From the NCBI GenBank assembly GCA_030248195.1, contig JASAND010007604.1:1-64000 (forward strand): 64,000 bases of DNA. The letters run 5' to 3'. A model generated the notes under the pieces. That model saw only the letters and a program-made list of their open reading frames with translations, ran no database searches and was not told the origin of the DNA. Both the position numbers and the translations under genes were made by a program. Positions within the stretch are counted from its first letter, which is position 1. Every line of letters starts with the position of its first letter. This document shows, in pieces, positions 22,597 through 33,767 of this stretch. This stretch comes from Trissonchulus latispiculum (Eukaryota; Nematoda; Enoplea; Enoplida; Ironidae).

Positions 22597-24006
22597 CAGT
22601 GGCGGATCCAGGGGGGGGGGCCGGGGGCCCTGCCCCCCCCTTTGCGATTTGGGCCCCCTCCTTTGACATTTTGGGCCCCCCCCTAGAAAATTTTTTCAGC
22701 TGTTTATATTAGAGATGTACCGGGGCCGGGGCCTGAAAATTGGGGGTCCAAATCGAAAATTTTCAAAAATTTTCCGGAAAACTTACATTTTGCAATAATT
22801 TTTGATATACAAACGTTACTATCGTTGTTTTCATTCATATCGGCGGGAAAACAAACGATTTGTAACACTTTTTGACTTCCGAAAATTCAAACTTTAGGTC
22901 AAAAAATGTCAAAAATTGGCAAATTTTTGGCCCCGGTCGGTACCGGGGCCTGACCACCGGGGCCGGGGCCTGACTACCGGGGCCGGGGCCAGGCCCCGGT
23001 GCATCTCTAGTTTATATGCATGTTTTGAGTGAAAATGAAGCATAATTTTAAAAAATTTTACAAAGTTTTAAAAAATTTCGCCTGCGGCGCACCTATAACA
23101 ATGCTTCTGTGCTGCTTTATTGCGCTGGGCTTATTCTAGGGATTTTTTTGGGGGGGGGCTCTTTGGGGGGGCCCTCGGGGGGCGAGTCATTTTTGGGGGG
23201 GGGGCGAAAATTTTTCAAAATTTTTCTAAAAACATGCTAAAAATTGCGCTATTTTTATAGCAATCACCGAAAATAAGCGGATTTAGTGCTTAAATAGGCA
23301 AAAATCGACTAAAAATCTCCGGCGAAGCCGGAAAATTTTTGAAAGTGCTCTAGAATAGATCGTAGAAGTGAAAAATTCTGAAAAGCATCCAATTCCCGTT
23401 TTGGTTTTCCACTGATCGATTATACAACTCAATAACTCATCTCATCTTAACTAATCTTTTTAAACATTTGAATTGCTGAATTTTCCACGATTTCAAAAAA
23501 TTCTTCAACTTCTGGGGGGCACCGCCCCCAGGCCCCCCCCCCCGTTTTGCACATTATCTTTATTGCCCTTATAACTTGTCCTCTTTATTGCCACCATTCC
23601 TTGTATATATATATATACTATTTACTGTAAGTTTTTCACTTCGTAAGTTACTATTATATATACATGTACATCTCCATTTTATTTATTTAATCTTTTCAAA
23701 AGTTTGCATGACGGATTTTTTCCGATTTCAAAAAATTCTTCAACTTCTGGGGGGCTCTGCCCCCAGACGTGTGCTTGTTGTGTAAATTCTCCATGCTTAG
23801 CTTCACTCACGGGATATAGTTGTTTTCCTATAGGCAAGTGAACATACCTTTCCATACACAATATTAATTTTCTTGTAAAAATATTTTGTTCCCGGAAAAA
23901 GCAAGTTTTTACCCGCCCCCCTCCCGGAAAAATTTGGTTCCCCCCCCGGAAAATTTTTTCAGGGGGGCGGGGCCCCTCCCTTTTCAAAATCCTGGATCCG
24001 CCACTG
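22597..24006. mobile_element. region bounded by CAGTGGCGGATCCAGG hAT-type ends
   Basis: It begins CAGTGGCGGATCCAGGGG and ends CCTGGATCCGCCACTG, typical of hAT-like short elements. The flanking 8-mers do not match, so this may be two different partial copies rather than one element. The same arrangement recurs in unit 2 (25761-27182). A poly-G fragment with CCGGCGAAGCCGG near 23320 lies inside this copy. Confidence 0.5.
22710..23009. mobile_element. hAT-like 300-bp element, exact 8-bp duplication
   Basis: The termini are TAGAGATGTACCGG and CCGGTGCATCTCTA, with GTTTATAT duplicated on both sides. GGGGCCGGGGCC boxes cluster near both ends. Its copy at 25880-26185 in unit 2 was duplicated with the surrounding segment. 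Confidence 0.88.
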
Positions 24007-24491
24007 GGACTCATGTCTGGAGGAACCGGTTTCTGGGGGGGGGGGTGCCCGCCGCCGCCCTCCCCAACCCCCTCTGTAGGAAAAAGCCAGCCTACTATAG
24101 TGCGCATATATAGATATCTTTGACCGGATACTGTGGCCGCTAAATATCAAAGTCCCAATAAAACAAAGCAGCACTCAGCAGTACTGGGTTAATGTGGTCG
24201 CTCCTTCCCCACTCGAATCTTTCCCATAGTTTCACCAATGAGGGGTGCCCCCCACGTTTCGACCGCCTCCACTACAACAGAATTTATGGCTTACCCTTCC
24301 AACTTTGACTATTCCCCGAACCCCCAGCACTTTTTAGAGCCAAAAGTTAGCTCATTTTGCCAAAATGGGCCATTTTTTAAAACTTTTTAAAAAATTTTCC
24401 AAGTTTTGCATTTTTTAGTTTGGTTCCCACTTTACTGGTGGAGGGGGTCTGAGCTCGGCTTGTAGGGAGTAATCATGGTCGAGGTCAAAGG

Positions 24492-25294
24492 CATAGGTGT
24501 GGCTGGGGAAAAATTTGGGGGGGGGGGGTGGGTTCCGACGGAGAGTGGGGGACCCACCTTAAATTTTCGATTTTATGCCATTTTTGGCCACTTTTGGCCA
24601 AAAATTGGGGGGGGGCGCGAAAATTTGTCGTTTCGGGGAGGGGTGCCCCCTTTGGACACTTTTGCAAAAGTTACCCTACAAATACCCATTTTTGGCCAAT
24701 AACTTCAGAGCAACTACCCCCACCCTGTTGGGGGGGGGGGCGGTGTCCCCAACAATTTTTGGGGCAGGTTTGGAAATATAGCGAACCTCCCCTGACCATC
24801 CGCAAAATTACACCTATAATGGTAATTACCTAAAAATCTGAAAATCTGGGGGGGGGGTCGCCAAAATTTGTCATTTTGGTGGGGGGGGGTCCCCCCCCCC
24901 CCCCCCCGGGGTTTTTTTTACTGGGGGGTGGGGGGCGCCCCCCCCCACTTTTTGGGTTCCCCCCCACTCGACCAATCTCCCCCCCCCCCACTCGTTCCCC
25001 TCCCCACTTTTTTAGGATTTTTGGTCAAAATTTTCAAAAATTTTCCGGCTTCGCCGGAATTTTTTCGTCAAAAATGGTCTATTTTGGTGCTAAAACTCAA
25101 TTTTTGAGCACTTTTAAGCTTAGTTATAGCAGTATATGTAGAAAACAGGCTTTTTATACTGTATTTTTGGCATTTTTAGCCCATTTTATTTCCCCCCCCA
25201 CTTTTGGACCTCCCCCCTCCCACTAGTGGGGGGGGCGTCCCCCCCCACTTATTTTTGCCTAGAAAAACCCCAGCGGCCCCCCAACACATCTATG
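24492..25294. mobile_element. CATAGGTGTGGCTGG-type element, unit 2
   Basis: Same ends as in unit 1 (CATAGGTGTGGCTGGGG and CCAACACATCTATG). It contains one poly-G element without a nested sister. Confidence 0.65.
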
Positions 25295-25879
25295 GCTAGA
25301 GGGGATGTTTTATTGCTCATTTTGAAGCTCTTCGCATTTCGCAAGGCCTCATGGTAGTTATCGTTAGATTTTCGATTTGTCGCTTAATAAAAAAGTTATA
25401 TACAGCCAAAATTCTAAAATTCGGGTTTTTATTTCTCGCCGCGCTATATACTCCAAAGAGTGTAAATTTTTGCCAAAACTCCCTCCTTTTCTAAATCCAG
25501 GATATATATACGCCCGCGCATAAAAAGTCCTGTTTTTCCGAACTGGCTTTTTCCTAGGCAAAAATTTCTGGGGGGGAGTCTGGGGGGCGTTCCTCCCACA
25601 GGTCTGGGGGGCGTTCCTCCCACAGGTCTGGGGGGGGACACGGATTTCAGTGGGGGGGGGGGAGAAAATTTTTCAAAAATTTCCCTCAAAAACCTATTTT
25701 TCCGGGCACGTTAGAGTTCTGGGGGAGTAAGGCCCGAAACCGGGGGGGGGGGACCCAATTCAGTGGCGGATCCAGGGGGGGGGGGGGCCCCCCCCGGGGG
25801 CTGGCCCCCCTTGGGTTTTGGGCCCCCTCCTTTGACATTTTGGGCCCCCCCCCTAGAAAATTTTTTCAGCTGTTTATAT

Positions 25880-26185
25880 TAGAGATGTACCGGGGCCGGG
25901 GCCTGAAAATTGGGGGTCCAAATCGAAAATTTTCAAAAATTTTCCGGAAAACTTACATTTTGCAATAATTTTTGATATACAAACGTTACTATCGTTGTTT
26001 TCATTCATATCGGCGGGAAAACAAACGATTTGTAACACTTTTTGACTTCCGAAAATTCAAACTTTAGGTCAAAAAATGTCAAAAATTGGCAAATTTTTGG
26101 CCCCGGTCGGTACCGGGGCCTGACCACCGGGGCCGGGGCCTGACTACCGGGGCCGGGGCCGGGGCCAGGCCCCGGCGCATCTCTA
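25880..26185. mobile_element. hAT-like element, unit 2 copy
   Basis: Copy of 22710-23009 with one extra GGGGCC unit near the right end. GTTTATAT precedes it; a GTTTATAT follows it as in unit 1. Confidence 0.85.
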
Positions 26186-27664
26186 GTTTATATGCATGTT
26201 TTGAGTGAAAATGAAGCATAATTTTAAAAAATTTTACATACAAAGTTTTAAAAAATTTCGCCTGCGGCGCACCTATAACAATACTTTTGTGCTGCTTTAT
26301 ATATTACGTACGTAGTTCTGTGACAGAACTTCCCTCTTAAAGTGTCTTCTATTTTGTTTCCATTCCTGTTTTCTAAGTATCTAAATAATTGTACTCAACG
26401 CCTTCAGTTTATTTTATGACTATACACCGGCTTATACAAATTTTATTTTGCTTAGCGTAGCGTATATATACATATACGTATATATAAATGGGCAATGCAA
26501 GATTGATAATTGACTGCTTCTGAAAGTGCTCTAGAATAGATCGTGGAAGTGAAAAATTCTGAAAAGCATCCAATTCCCGTTTTGGTTTTCCACTGATCGA
26601 TTATACAACTCAATAACTCATCTCATCTTAACTAATCTTTTTAAACATTTGAATTGCTGAATTTTCCACGATTTCAAAAAATTCTTCAACTTCTGGGGGG
26701 CACCGCCCCCCAGGCCCCCCCCGTTTTGCACATTATCTTTATTGCCCTTATAACTTGTCCTCTTTATTGCCACCATTCCTTGTATATATATATACTATTT
26801 ACTGTAAGTTTTTCACTTCGTAAGTTACTATTATATATACATGTACATCTCCATTTTATTTATTTAATCTTTTCAAAAGTTTGCATGACGGATTTTTTCC
26901 GATTTCAAAAAATTCTTCAACTTCTGGGGGGGCTCTGCCCCCAGACGTGTGCTTGTTGTGTAAATTCTCCATGCTTTGCTTCACTCACGGGATATAGTTG
27001 TTTTCCAATAGGCAAGTGAACAAACCTTTCCATACACAATATTGATTTTCTTGTAAAAATATTTTGTTCCCGGAAAAAGCAAGTTTTTACCCGCCCCCCT
27101 CCCGGAAAAATTTGGTTCCCCCCCGGAAAATTTTTTCAGGGGGCGGCGCCCCTCACTTTTCAAAATCCTGGATCCGCCACTGGGACTCATGTCTGGAGGA
27201 ACCGGTTTCTGGGGGGGGGGGGTGCCCGCCGCCGCCCTCCCCCAACCCCCCCTGTAGGAAAAAGCCAGCCGAGTATAGCACGCATAGATATCTTTGACCG
27301 GATACTGTGGCCGCTAAATATCAAAGTCCCAATAAAACAAAGCAGCACTCAACAGTACTCGGTTAATGTGGTCGCTCCTTCCCCACTCGAATCTTTCCCA
27401 TAGTTTCATCAATGAGGGGTGCCCCCCACGTTTCGACCGCCTCCACTACAACAGAATTTATGGCTTACCCTTCCAACTTTGACTATTCCCCGAACCCCCA
27501 GCACTTTTTAGAGCCAAAAGTTAGCTCATTTTGCCAAAATGGGCCATTTTTTTAACTTTTTAAAAAATTTTCCAAGTTTTGCATTTTTTAGTTTGGTTCC
27601 CACTTTACTGGTGGAGGGGGTCTGAGCTCGGCTTGTAGGGAGTAATCATGGTCGAGGTCAAAGG

Positions 27665-27823
27665 CATAGGTGTGGCTGGTGGGTGGGTTCCGACGGAGAG
27701 TGGGGGACCCACCTTAAATTTTCGATTTTATGCCATTTTTGGCCACTTTTGGACAAAAATTGGGGGGGCGCGAAAATTTGTCGTTTCGGGGAGGGGTCCC
27801 CCCATCCCCCCAACACACCTATG
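27665..27823. mobile_element. CATAGGTGTGGCTGG-type element, minimal 159-bp form
   Basis: The ends are CATAGGTGTGGCTGG and CAACACACCTATG. Flanking 8-mers GTCAAAGG and GTCAAAGC differ at the last base, supporting an 8-bp duplication and hAT-like mobility. This copy lacks the nested poly-G element seen in units 1 and 2. Confidence 0.75.
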
Positions 27824-28120
27824 GTCAAAGCTCAAACTTGATCGCCAACATGTTTCTAACTCCGAAATAAGGTGAATATTGAGCAAGAAAGTCCATAAAA
27901 TTGTTAAAAACGTGTATTTCTAGCAATAATGAACACTTTAAGCCAAACATTTGGACACTTTTGCAAAAGTTACCCTACAAATACTCATTTTTGGCCAATA
28001 ACTTCAGAGCAACTAACTACCCCCACCCTGTTCGGGGGGGGGCGGTGTCCCCAACAATTTTTGGGGCAGGTTTGGAAATATAGCGAACCTCCCCCTGACC
28101 ATCCGCAAAACTACACCTAT

Positions 28121-28953
28121 AATGGTACAGGCGCAGGCGCGTAGCCGGGGGGGGGGGGAGGGGGGCATGCCCCCTTTGGAAATATCTACCATCAGGAATA
28201 CTTCTGACGCAGACAGCAGCTTGCGTTGAGCCTGGAAATTGATGAAAATTAAAACAATTTAAAACTAAAATCCAAAAATTTTTCGCGCTGTCGGCGCGAC
28301 TTATTATATATTTCAGTGTAGCCAATTCTAAAATGTGATTTCAATTTACATAATCGCAAATGTATATAATATACCTGATCTTACTTAGTATAATGTAGTA
28401 AAGTATGGCACCTATTTATATACCGTGTTTTGCTCAAAAAATATACACACTTTTTCTGGAAATTAGCAAAAACTTCTTGGCTACCGTATAACGTTAGAGA
28501 AGTTAGCATTTGTTCAGTCATTCACTTGCCTTCATATAAATTTCCGAATAGGCTTTCTGTTATTTAAATCAAACTATATATATGTACTCTTGATTATGCG
28601 ACATTACCTTTACCTTACCTTACCTTACAGGAGGAAAAATGAGCTCAGAAAAATTCATTTCATGCAGCAAAATTAAAAAATTCTTCAACTTCTCCCCAGC
28701 CCCCAACGGTGTCAGTTGCGCAAATCATGTAACGGCGGCATTTTGAATTTTCTATATCTCAAGAATTGCTAATTTAAAGCCAGAAAATTAAGCTAACGCA
28801 ATAAAATGCATGCGGTTCACTCACTGCCACAGCTAAGTTTGAAAAATTTTCGCTTGCCCCCCGAAATTTTTTTCAGGCTGCACTAGTGATAGTATATATA
28901 CACACATATGCTACAAAGTAGTTCCATCACTTTGGCCAGAGCAAGCTCCCCCC
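28121..28953. other. noncoding
   Basis: No gene seen. It holds a G-run near 28148, an ACCTT-type short repeat near 28606-28630 and AT-rich sequence. Confidence 0.5.
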
Positions 28954-29204
28954 CATAGGTGTGGCTGGGCAAAAAATCTGGGGGGGGGGGGGGGGGGGGG
29001 GTTCCGACGGAGGGTGGGGTGGGGGTCCGCCAAATTTCACAAAAAACCCCTAAATTTTCGATTTTTTTGCCATTTTTGGCCACTTTTTGGCCAAAAATCG
29101 GGGGGGGCTAGGGGGGGGGGGGAAAATCTGGGGGGGGGGTCGCGAAAATTTGTCAATTTGGTGGGGGGGTCCCCCCCCCCCACCCCCCCCCTAACACATC
29201 TATG
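28954..29204. mobile_element. CATAGGTGTGGCTGG-type element, single copy
   Basis: It begins CATAGGTGTGGCTGGG and ends CTAACACATCTATG; CTCCCCCC is present on both sides, an 8-bp duplication although of low complexity. The inside is mostly G or C tracts around TTTTGGCCACTTTTTGGCC. Confidence 0.75.
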
Positions 29205-29665
29205 CTCCCCCCCACAATACATGACCATGACGATTGACTGGCATCAGCTGTTTGGTCACATTTGATCACGTTTGTTCCATACTACGGTTTCGTTTGTCAG
29301 TTTACACTAAATCGAAAATCTCAAATGCTAAGGTTTCGTTTATCAGTTTACACTAAATCGAAAATCTCAAACAACTCTACCTATGAGCTAACTTCCTTCA
29401 GTTCGTGTGGGTTTTGGGATATAGGCCTCCAGATATTTGGCTATATTGTCGTCTTATTATTGAAAGAAATACACACTTTTCACTGTAGACTCTTGGGACC
29501 GCCAACCCCTGCCAAGATTCGCCAAACCCGCCAACCCTTCCCAAAAACATTTTATTTTTTATGCCAAAAATCGTATTTTCAGCTGTTTCCAATGCGTGGA
29601 GCGCCAGGGGAGGGATCCAGATCCGGGGCCACGTGTCCCCTTCCTTGGGATTTGGGCTCCTCCCT
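29205..29665. other. noncoding, 45-bp direct repeat
   Basis: GTTTACACTAAATCGAAAAT occurs twice within the repeat pair at about 29283-29370. No gene recognised. Confidence 0.5.
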
Positions 29666-31858
29666 TTAAGGTGGTAGTACCATTAGCGGGATTTTCTACA
29701 TAATCTTGGTATCGATGAAGCAATCTTGGCAAAAGTTTAGGAGACGCAAGTTTAGTTGGCATATTATCTTTGCACCAAGTTTTGGTGTCAGAAAATTAAT
29801 AATTGGCTAGCTACCATCATGGCTGCGCATGCGCCAATAATCAAAATCTTATTAAAGCTTTATATATTAAATATTACTCTACCATCTGAAAGAGCATAAA
29901 AAGCGCTTTAAAATGATGTGCATATCTCTTCTGCACGTGATTTCTATCCAAAGTTACAGGTGATTTTACATATGGCTGATTTACGTTGACCGTTCGCACA
30001 AGCAATGTAATGTAAGATCATTTATGCAAAACTTAAATCTATTGGCTTTTAAAGGTTGTCAATGTGTTACTTATTGTAGTGATTCCTTTTGGGCACATAT
30101 TGTTATTTGGCGGCGTAAATCAAGATGAAATTTGATGAAACTTTCCGAAATAAGTTCTTTTAGCGTTCTAACACCCTCCGCGCAAGCCCGATTCAAAAAT
30201 TCGAGATTTCCGGTCAGACTGGTTTTCCCAATTTCTGAACGTTTGGCAGCTGCTATACAGTTATGACTATAGTCATTCGAAAGATCTCATTGAGCTTCAT
30301 ATTTTTGCTTTTTGAAGCAAGTTTCTAGCTTTTTTCTACCGTGAGATATAGCCGATTTTCTTGTTTTGGCGTCGAAAACTTCTCATTTTTGCAGAAATCA
30401 AATAATCCAACATTTCTTGAACTACGCAAGCCGTAAAATCAAACTAAGGGCATCAATCTGAAGGTCTCACAGGGACAAATAATCCGACGCATGATCGTCT
30501 TCCAACTGCTATCCTGTAGGCTGCTATCATAAAAAATGTAGTTTTTGCAAAAACACGACCAATTTTTTTCCAAAGATTCTGGAGCATTCAACATGCAAGT
30601 TGGAGGGCTGCTACTGAACAAATGTGTTCTGCACCAATATACCCAGGGACGATTTTTTATTGCTGCTTTCTAGCTAAATGTAATGGAAAAGGCAAAGTAA
30701 AACCTGAAAATGACCATGGAAAGCTCAGCTTGTCGTAGATTGTGGCTCTTAATGGAATTGATTTAGTTTTCTAATACACTGGTTATGAGTGGCGTGCCTG
30801 TGAAATCTTGATGTGAACTGTGAAACGTCCAAGCATAATATAAAGTTACTGTCCTGTAATCACCAGAGTTGCCAGTCAGTGTGAAACCCCCCAGAAACCC
30901 GTCATTAGGGACATAGGTTCTAGTGTAAATAGGAAGAATAAGGCAAAAAATAGTATTACGCTCACGCAAATGACACGAAAATGGAATAGAATCTCAGTGG
31001 AACATAGTCTAAGGAAGCTTAGGTAGGTCATTAGTCAGTAATGGAGGGGTCGTTACCCTTCCCGGGTCAGCAATAGGCCCCAATATGATTTTCTGTATAA
31101 TGGAGGAGTCGTTACTCTTCCCAGGCCACGAATAAGGCCTCACACAATCAGGAAATCACTTAGAAACTGGTTAAAATAGCTGAAAAGCATCAAGGAAAAT
31201 AAGTTCGAAGAAAGAAGTTGTTGAATAACCAACCATTTAGCCAGAAACTTCGAGTTCAAAACGTTTTACGCAGTTAATAAATGCGAATATTGGAAGATGG
31301 GTCAAAATAAGGCCATAATTCGCCCATTAGGGGCACGGAATAGTGTTGATTAGTGTTCATAGGTACTAATTAGGTATAATCTGCATTATTTAGGTGATAA
31401 TTAGTCAATTTGTGCAAATTTTGGTCAAAATATAAGTTGGGCTTATCTGAAAGGCAATTCTCTGCCGATTCTAAAACTCCAAACCCGGTCGCCTAACTCC
31501 CAATAGTGCGAAAGTTATAAGTAAAAGAAGTTTTGATTAGTTACATTTTAATTTTGCAATATTGGCCTTAGGTGACCTTATAACAATGCGTAACTATGTG
31601 TGAGGTTACGCCCATTCATGTTTCCATTCACATCCCCTGAGCCTCTGCTGGCTCTCTCCCAGCAGAGACTTGCCTCGCAGAGAGGAACTTAACACACACA
31701 TTAGGTGTGAAATTACGTTCGGAGGGGGCTTAGCTCCCTCCCCAATAATTTAAAAGAAGTAAGAATAGTTAGTCTTAGGTAACTAGGTACGTAGATTAAT
31801 AATATTTAGCTTTTATTCTCTGGAAACTTACGTAGTTATTGGTATGCATATTTTTTAC

Positions 31859-31926
31859 GCAACAATTGCCCTTCCGTTTCTTTTCCAGCGAGACTTAGAG
31901 TCTTGGCGAGGAAGAACAATTGTTGC
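31859..31926 (+). ncRNA. candidate structured RNA, long imperfect stem
   Basis: Arms 31859-31875 and 31910-31926 pair at 15 of 17 positions (GCAACAATTG with CAATTGTTGC at the base). The loop holds a second hairpin, AGACT-TAG-AGTCT. Sequence evidence only; the strand is arbitrary. Confidence 0.3.
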
Positions 31927-31940
31927 TGGGATAGACGAGC

Positions 31941-32011
31941 GGCTTCCCTTGTCTACGGCCGAAAGGTCAAGCCCAAGAAGAAAGAAAGGGGCTAGGAGAC
32001 AAGGGAATGCC
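31941..32011 (+). ncRNA. candidate three-way-junction RNA
   Basis: TTCCCTTGTCT (31944-31954) pairs perfectly with AGACAAGGGAA (31997-32007). Between the arms are GGCC-GAAA-GGTC (31957-31968), a GNRA-tetraloop hairpin, and AGCCC (31970-31974) pairing with GGGCT (31989-31993). The result is a compact three-way junction. I match it to no known RNA family; it could also be a by-product of the palindrome-rich island. Confidence 0.3.
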
Positions 32012-33767
32012 TAAAAATAATAAACATAAATTTTAGTAAATAACACGGCCAAATTGGCAATTAATATTTATTTTTCTGTATTCGGCCCCGAGTGGCCTTT
32101 ATTTTGCACAATGTTGTTTTCCAATCCTTTTAACTTTATTTTTAAAGCCAGAAATTTCCCCTTTGGTTACCTTTACGTGGTAACCAAAAAGTCTGCAAAG
32201 TTTCCCAAAATTCAGCTTGGGAAATAAATCAAATTAGGGTCAGTTGGAGGGTCATAATTCCTTGTTCTCGTTAATCTCCCCTCCAACGGACCAGCCGCGT
32301 GGCCAGCCCGAGTTGGGCACACGCTTTAAGATAGGGAGCTTCCAGAAATTTCTGGAAGCTCCAATAAAAATCAAAGAAGTCCGCCAGAAAGGCAAACACC
32401 AGTGAGCTGTCAGACTCCTGTCAGCTCACTGGAAAATTTCAAATTATCCTCAGTGTTCGTCTGAGACTCGGCCGAGAGCGGTCGGGTGTTTCCCCCCCAA
32501 TATGAGTGTACTTCCCGTTGTGCCAGCGTTTTGGCCGGGAATAAAAGTACACTCTTCCATGGTTAGCACACGAGTTAGGGGCCCCTTCTGACCCACACTG
32601 GTCAGAAGGGATGATCTGAGTTTACACGACGAACACCGCACGTTGAGGGCCACATGAGCGCATTATGCTCGGCCAGAAACTACACACCAGGAACGCACCC
32701 TTAAGGATTTTTAGAGGCCCTTTTGGCCTAAAAATTCACCTTTTTGTGGCCTTCGGGCCTTGCTTAAAAATCATGTTTGTCAACCAAGCCACGGCCTGAA
32801 TGGCCTTAATTTTTATAGGGGCTTACGCCCAAATATTTTGTGTGTAACTGCTGTTTTTGGGGTTGTAATAAAGCATGGGATTTTGAGTGGGGACCCACCC
32901 CTGAGTTGAGATAGGAGGTCCCTTGGTCACGACCTCATATTAAGAACTGAGTTAATTTAGGGACTGTTTCTCCCCACAGCCGGCAATTAGGAATTGCCGG
33001 CCATAATCGCAAAAGTAGGCGCTACTGAAGTCTGTATGTTTGCATTGTTTTTCGTGTCTTGTGTGGTTCGGCTTACCCAAAAAAATCAGTAGGCATCACA
33101 ACTCCGAATTATTTTCTAATTAATTATTATCAAGTTGTTCTGAGGGGAACGGCCGACTTCCCCGCTGTTAATTTAGTTAATTAGAAGCTGTCCTTAGCGG
33201 AAATGTGTCTGTAATTTGTTTTTAGTAATAATTGCCTAAGCAATTATTACTCGTTCCGCTTTCGTCAAACTACCAAAGTTCCAAAAAATCCAACAAAGTT
33301 CTCTTTTATCAAATTGGTCAAAGTCCCAAAGTCCACAGTAAAATACTGGGAAATGCAACTCAAATTTATGCCGGAATTAGGGAAAGAGATATGTATACTA
33401 CAAGTAGGTAGGCTTTGCTAAGGAATAGTTAGGATGTATTATGTCTGTATAATCGTATGTGTCAATATTGTAGTGATTTGTGGAGTGAATGAGACCCCCC
33501 CAAATTTACGTAAGTGGCTTCCTGGGTAAACAAACCCCTCATGGAGTGTGAGGTTCCAGGGCTAGCCTTCTTTTGTAGAGTGCGAGTTAGTAATCAAAAA
33601 CGTGTGGTTGCGAGGGTGAATGAGGGCACACCATGTAAACCCCCTTTGACTGATAAGGGTATTGGGACTGCCAGAGTGAATGGGTAAAATATTCAGATAG
33701 TAGGCAGGAAAATAGGGCCAAATTGAGTAGCAATTTGGACCCAAAACTTAGATAAATTAAAATCTAA

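Larger units (their letters stand above)
20464..28120. repeat. three tandem copies of a 3.2-3.5-kb segment
   Basis: The units start near 20464, 24014 and 27188. Markers repeat in order: GAACCGGTTTCTGGGG, GGATACTGTGGCCGCTAAAT (about 20540, 24126, 27300), ATCATGGTCGAGGTCAAAGG (about 20887, 24473, 27646), GGCGGTGTCCCCAACAATTT, and a hAT-like element (22710, 25880). Unit 1 has an extra insertion (21336-21745) and differs from unit 2 at about 23120-23340. Unit 3 stops soon after its GTGTCCCCAACAA block. The copies arose by tandem duplication, and element insertions after that distinguish them. Confidence 0.85.
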
